Source of the DNA: Faecalibacterium gallinarum
GTDB taxonomy: Bacteria; Bacillota; Clostridia; Oscillospirales; Ruminococcaceae
DNA: 64,000 bases
Assembly (NCBI RefSeq): GCF_022180365.1
Contig: NZ_BQKV01000027.1
Coordinates: 1-64,000 of the forward strand
Reading direction: 5' to 3'
A model generated the notes under the pieces. That model searched no databases. It was not told where the DNA came from and saw only the letters and a program-made list of their open reading frames with translations. This document shows, one piece after another, positions 60,622 through 64,000 of this stretch. Within the stretch, counting starts at the first letter, position 1; each line of letters opens with the position of its first letter. The translations under genes were made by a program, and so were the position numbers.

Positions 60622-62001
60622 TCAGAGGCCCAGCCGGGTTTCCAGCTCCTGGGCGGCGGCCCGGGTCTCGTCGGGGGTTTCGGCATTGAACCAGTAGGTG
60701 CCGGTTTCGGTCTCCACCCGGAGGAAAGGCGGCTGGGTGGGGTCCAGATTCAGCTGGCAGGAGCCGTCCCCCTCCACCGAGAAGGTGCCCTGCAAATAGG
60801 TTTCCATCCCTACGCCGAAGGTCCGGTAGGCCGAGGGCAGGGTGTCCCGCAGTTCCACGCTGGCGATCTCATCCAGGGGCAGGGCGTATTTGGATTTTTC
60901 GCCCAGAGAGGCGACAAAATAAGGGTCGCTAACCGTCAGGCCCAGAGGCTTATTGTACATCCCGCCCAGGATGGGCCCGATGAAGACGCAGCCCACCAGC
61001 ACCAGGGCGCTCAGAACCCCCAGAATCATCCCCACCGGGCGGCCCAGATTCATGGTGGTGCCGATGCCCACCCGCTTGGCCACCATCAGGCGCCGGTCGG
61101 AGGGGTCATAGTAAAAGATGCCCCAGATCCAGCGGTCGTCCTCGTCGGCGATGATTTCCACCCCGCTGGTCAGCCGCTCCTGGGCCCGGCGGGTACCCAG
61201 CTCAGTCCAGAGGCAGACTCCGATCAAAAAGAAATTGAAGCCCACGATCATCAAAAACATCAGCCATTCCACCGGCCAGAGCATATTGATCCCGATCAGG
61301 CAGTTGAGGGCGGCAATGGCCCAGAGGTTGACGATCCAGCAGCGATCCCAATAGAGCCGCCGCACCCGCAAAAGGGTCTGGTTGAGGGCGGTGTCCCCGC
61401 TGACCATGTCGGCCCGGCGGCGGAACATCCACCGCCCGCAGGCCCAGATGATCAGCAGGCAGGCGGTATCACACAGGCAGAGGAAAAAGAGGCTCCACCG
61501 CAGCCCCGCATCCTCGAAGAAGAAAAGCAGCAGCAACGGCAGCAGGCAGACCACCAGGGCCGCCGCCAGCATCCGGTTGTCGATGGGCCGGGGCAGGGAA
61601 GCCGCGTCCGCCTTGGTGTCCACAATCCGGCGGACGGTGCCCGCCGCCTGCCAGCCGCGCTGCTTTTTCAGGGCCTTGAGAGCCCGGTTTGCCAGAATAT
61701 GGGGGAGCATGGGCAGGCAGATGGCCGCTACCATCCAAACCATCCATCCCGTCAGGCCGGCGATCTCTCCGTCGATGAAAAAGACCGGCACTGCCGCTGC
61801 GGCGCAGACCAGGCAGAACAGAGCCAGATGACGCTTGAACCGGGCCACAATCCCCTCCACCTCGGGCAGGGTCTGACCCTCGGGGGGCAGAGTCACCCCC
61901 AGGATCATCCCCTTTTTGGGTTTGGCCTCGTTCCGCTCCATAACATAAATCATAATCAGAATGGGCAAAAGACAGATTGCCATGATAATCGACATCATCA
62001 T
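60622..62001 (-). CDS. DUF1648/DUF5808-like multi-pass membrane protein with PH-like tail
   Basis: A 459-aa integral membrane protein with about eight hydrophobic helices and a soluble C-terminal beta-rich domain (about 330-459) resembling bacterial PH domains: YALPLDEIASVELRDTLPSAY, then TYWFNAETPDETRAAAQELE. The first of three consecutive ATGs (62001) follows GGAGG with 7-nt spacing. It lies directly after the GntR gene and probably shares its transcript. This gene pair is common in Firmicutes; the function is unknown. Confidence 0.75.
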   Translation of the reverse strand: MMMSIIMAICLLPILIMIYVMERNEAKPKKGMILGVTLPPEGQTLPEVEGIVARFKRHLALFCLVCAAAAVPVFFIDGEIAGLTGWMVWMVAAICLPMLPHILANRALKALKKQRGWQAAGTVRRIVDTKADAASLPRPIDNRMLAAALVVCLLPLLLLFFFEDAGLRWSLFFLCLCDTACLLIIWACGRWMFRRRADMVSGDTALNQTLLRVRRLYWDRCWIVNLWAIAALNCLIGINMLWPVEWLMFLMIVGFNFFLIGVCLWTELGTRRAQERLTSGVEIIADEDDRWIWGIFYYDPSDRRLMVAKRVGIGTTMNLGRPVGMILGVLSALVLVGCVFIGPILGGMYNKPLGLTVSDPYFVASLGEKSKYALPLDEIASVELRDTLPSAYRTFGVGMETYLQGTFSVEGDGSCQLNLDPTQPPFLRVETETGTYWFNAETPDETRAAAQELETRLGL

Positions 62002-62003
62002 CG

Positions 62004-62375
62004 TTATCCCTCCGTTTCGTGGTAGAGCGAGCCGCACAGGGCTTCAAACTCCGCCCGGCTCAGGCCCGCGAGCTTGGCCTCCCCGGCCAGCATCCGCAGC
62101 CGGACCATCTGGTCCTCGTCCAGCCCGGCGGGGGCGGAGGGCCGGCAGACCACCGCCCCGCTCCGCCGGTCGGTGACCAGATACCCCTCCGACTTGAGCA
62201 GCTGGTAGGCTTTGCTCACCGTCATGTTGTTGACCCCGGCGTCCTCCGCCAGGGTGCGGATGGCGGGCAGCCTCTCCCCCGGGAGCAGCCGCCCCTCAGC
62301 CACCGCCAGCACCACCTGGTCCCGGATCTGCTTGTAGATGGGCACCGGGCTCTGAAAATCCAGCTCAAACAGCAT
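62004..62375 (-). CDS. GntR-family regulator, YtrA type
   Basis: A 123-aa short GntR repressor. The winged helix (about residues 10-75) has PVPIYKQIRDQVVLAVAEGR, RLPAIRTLAEDAGVNNMTVSKAY and GYLVTDRRSG. The C-terminal tail is about 45 residues, as in YtrA, which represses its own operon. It is followed without a gap by a membrane protein gene. Confidence 0.92.
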   Translation of the reverse strand: MLFELDFQSPVPIYKQIRDQVVLAVAEGRLLPGERLPAIRTLAEDAGVNNMTVSKAYQLLKSEGYLVTDRRSGAVVCRPSAPAGLDEDQMVRLRMLAGEAKLAGLSRAEFEALCGSLYHETEG

Positions 62376-62404
62376 GGTTTCGCCTCCCTTGGTATGTATT
62401 CTTT

Positions 62405-62442
62405 GTATTACTTAGTATAATACACACAATACATATTGTCAA
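62405..62442 (-). promoter_or_regulatory. Promoter of the GntR operon with candidate operator
   Basis: Minus-strand TTGACA (62437-62442), 17 nt, TATACT (62414-62419). The inverted repeat GTATTA-N7-TAATAC (62405-62423) covers the -10 box, as expected for a YtrA-type autorepressor. Confidence 0.7.
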
Positions 62443-62466
62443 GTCGAAACACCCGGGGCGGGGTAA

Positions 62467-62495
62467 TTGCAATCTCTGCGCCGGAATGCTACAAT
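62467..62495 (+). promoter_or_regulatory. Promoter of pepP
   Basis: TTGCAA (62467-62472), 17 nt, TACAAT (62490-62495). Confidence 0.7.
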
Positions 62496-62565
62496 AGAGA
62501 GGATGCAAACCACCGCCGCCGGGCGTTTTTCCCGGCAAAAGCGTTTGGAAAGAAGGTTTTATACT

Positions 62566-64000
62566 ATGTCTACCGTCAACGAGCGGATCGCAGCCCTGCG
62601 GGCAGCCATGCTGGCCCAGGGGTGCGAGGCCTATCTGATCCCCACCGGGGACCCCCATTCCAGCGAGTACCTGCCTACCCACTACAATTCCCGGGAGTAT
62701 TTCTCCGGCTTTACCGGGGAGAACTCCACCCTGGTGGTCACCCGGACGGGCAGTGCCCTCTGGGCCGACGGGCGGTTCTTCGTCCAGGCCGAGAAAGAGC
62801 TGGCCGGGTCGGAGATCCAGCTCCAGAAGATGGCTGAGCCCGGTGTCCCCACTGTGGAAGAATACTGCGCCGACGCCCTGTCGGAGGGCCAGATGCTGGG
62901 CCTCTGCGGCCTGACCGCCTCCTGCGGGCTGGTGCGGGGCCTCCAGAAGGCTCTGGAGAAAAAGGGCGCCGGGATCAAGACCCTGAACCTGGAGGATGAG
63001 CTCTGGACCGAGGGCCGGCCGGCCCTGCCCGCCACCCCCGCCTGGCTGCTGAGCGCCGAGTACGCCGGGTTCACCCCCGCCGAAAAGCTGAATCAGCTGC
63101 GGAAAAAGCTGACCGAACTGGGCTGCACCGCCCAGCTCTGCGGCAAACTGGACAACCTGGCCTGGCTTTTGAACCTGCGGGCCATGGACATCAACTGCAC
63201 CCCCTACGCCATGGCCTACTGCTATGTGACCATGGACAAGGCGGTCCTGTTCATCAATTCCAGCCGTCTGGCCCCCGAGGCCGCCGCCGAACTGGCCGAA
63301 AACGGGGTCACCCTGGCGGGCTATGACGACGTTCTGGAATTCCTGGCCGCCCAGACCGAGCCCCAGACCGTCCTGGCCGACCCCGCTTCGGTGAACTACG
63401 CCGTCTACAAGACCCTGAGCGAAAACCCCGTCCTGACCGTTAAGGACCTGGACGACCCTCTGCTGGCCTTTAAGGGGGTCAAGAATCCCACCGAGCTGGC
63501 CCACCTGCGGGAGGCTCACATCCGGGACGGCGTGGCCATGGTCCGGTTCCAGAAGGAGCTGGAGGAGCGGATGGCCGCCGGCGAGGAGCTGACCGAGCTG
63601 ACGGTGGACGAGATCCTCCACAAATACCGCAGCCAGCAGGACAAGTTCCTGGTGGAGAGCTTCGGCACCATTGCCGCCTACGGCCCCAACGCCGCCATGA
63701 TGCACTACCACGCCACCGAGGCCAACCACGCAAAACTCCAGCCCAAGGGCTTTTTGCTGGTGGACTGCGGCGGCACCTATCTGGACGGCACCACCGACAT
63801 CACCCGCACCTATCCTCTGGGCGAGCTGACCGAGGAAGAGCGGCTGTTCTACACCTGGACCCTCCAGAGCCACATCGACATTGCCCGGGCGGTCTGGCTG
63901 AACTACTGCACCGGCCAGATGCTGGACACCCTGGCCCGGGAACCCCTCTGGCGGCACCTGATCAACTACCGCTGCGGCACCGGCCACAGCGTCAGCTTTG
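62566..64000 (+). CDS. pepP: Xaa-Pro aminopeptidase (M24B), partial at right edge
   Basis: First 478 codons; the gene runs past the right edge with no stop. It starts ATG at 62566 with AAGAAGG upstream, reading STVNERIAALRAAMLAQGCE. The long N-terminal region contains two creatinase-like domains (YLIPTGDPHSSEYLP; SREYFSGFTGENSTLVV), as in eukaryote-like three-domain APP enzymes. The M24 domain begins near residue 300 and has metal ligands in LVDCGGTYLDGTTDITRTY and the later GTGHSVSF. It removes N-terminal residues next to proline; cytoplasmic. Confidence 0.95.
   Translation, partial: MSTVNERIAALRAAMLAQGCEAYLIPTGDPHSSEYLPTHYNSREYFSGFTGENSTLVVTRTGSALWADGRFFVQAEKELAGSEIQLQKMAEPGVPTVEEYCADALSEGQMLGLCGLTASCGLVRGLQKALEKKGAGIKTLNLEDELWTEGRPALPATPAWLLSAEYAGFTPAEKLNQLRKKLTELGCTAQLCGKLDNLAWLLNLRAMDINCTPYAMAYCYVTMDKAVLFINSSRLAPEAAAELAENGVTLAGYDDVLEFLAAQTEPQTVLADPASVNYAVYKTLSENPVLTVKDLDDPLLAFKGVKNPTELAHLREAHIRDGVAMVRFQKELEERMAAGEELTELTVDEILHKYRSQQDKFLVESFGTIAAYGPNAAMMHYHATEANHAKLQPKGFLLVDCGGTYLDGTTDITRTYPLGELTEEERLFYTWTLQSHIDIARAVWLNYCTGQMLDTLAREPLWRHLINYRCGTGHSVSF

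Overview
The window is a high-GC chromosome segment from a spore-lineage Clostridia, most likely an Oscillospiraceae/Ruminococcaceae-type gut bacterium. That placement is inference. It rests on a SpoIIE-type phosphatase, RNase Y, an AbrB/SpoVT-type regulator, lactose/cellobiose-class PTS genes, a Firmicute-style hisK, AGGAGG ribosome sites and TTGACA-N17-TATAAT promoters. No rRNA, CRISPR array or intact insertion sequence was seen.

Layout. 0-8.6 kb holds core genes: spoIIE, gltX, trpS, a small AbrB-like regulator, an alpha/beta hydrolase, an XRE regulator and a histidine phosphatase. 8.9-14.8 kb holds seven consecutive genes for lipoproteins with twin-arginine-like signal peptides; most have their own promoter and terminator. 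An eighth member lies at 57.1 kb. 14.9-17.2 kb holds two DUF3048 (YerB-like) lipoprotein genes.

17.47-40.44 kb is an integrated mobile element in the 3' end of a tRNA-Lys gene. A 50-bp perfect direct repeat of the tRNA 3' end marks both junctions. The tRNA-proximal part carries a tyrosine integrase, an excisionase-like gene, a replication protein interrupted by an in-frame TGA, a MOBP-type relaxase and a MobC-like protein. A scarred middle (23.7-26.9 kb) contains a deleted second integrase copy, a broken AlbA/RecG-like gene, an intact gene of the same class and an internal copy of the element's terminal sequence, so the element looks like an accretion of at least two related elements. The distal part (27.0-40.1 kb) is a carbohydrate or glycoside cargo cluster: an RpiR regulator, two exported alpha/beta hydrolases, a lactose/cellobiose-type PTS (IIC, IIB, IIA), a ChbG-like deacetylase, a beta-glucoside-type PTS IIBC, a 6-phospho-beta-glucosidase, a GT1 (OleD/YjiC-like) glycosyltransferase and a second GH1 of the non-phospho type. 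Two promoter regions in the cluster share an operator-like motif at identical spacing.

40.6-64 kb returns to chromosome. It holds a Tat-signal flavoprotein with a TetR regulator, a tyrosine phosphatase, rny, a PRTase-like protein and a MATE transporter. It then holds a complete ten-gene histidine operon (a HisZ-HisG fusion, hisD, a 73-aa ORF, hisC, B, H, A, F, IE, K). The window ends with the eighth lipoprotein, two G3E/CobW GTPases (one with a Cys/His repeat loop), a GntR regulator with a membrane protein, and pepP, which is cut by the window edge.
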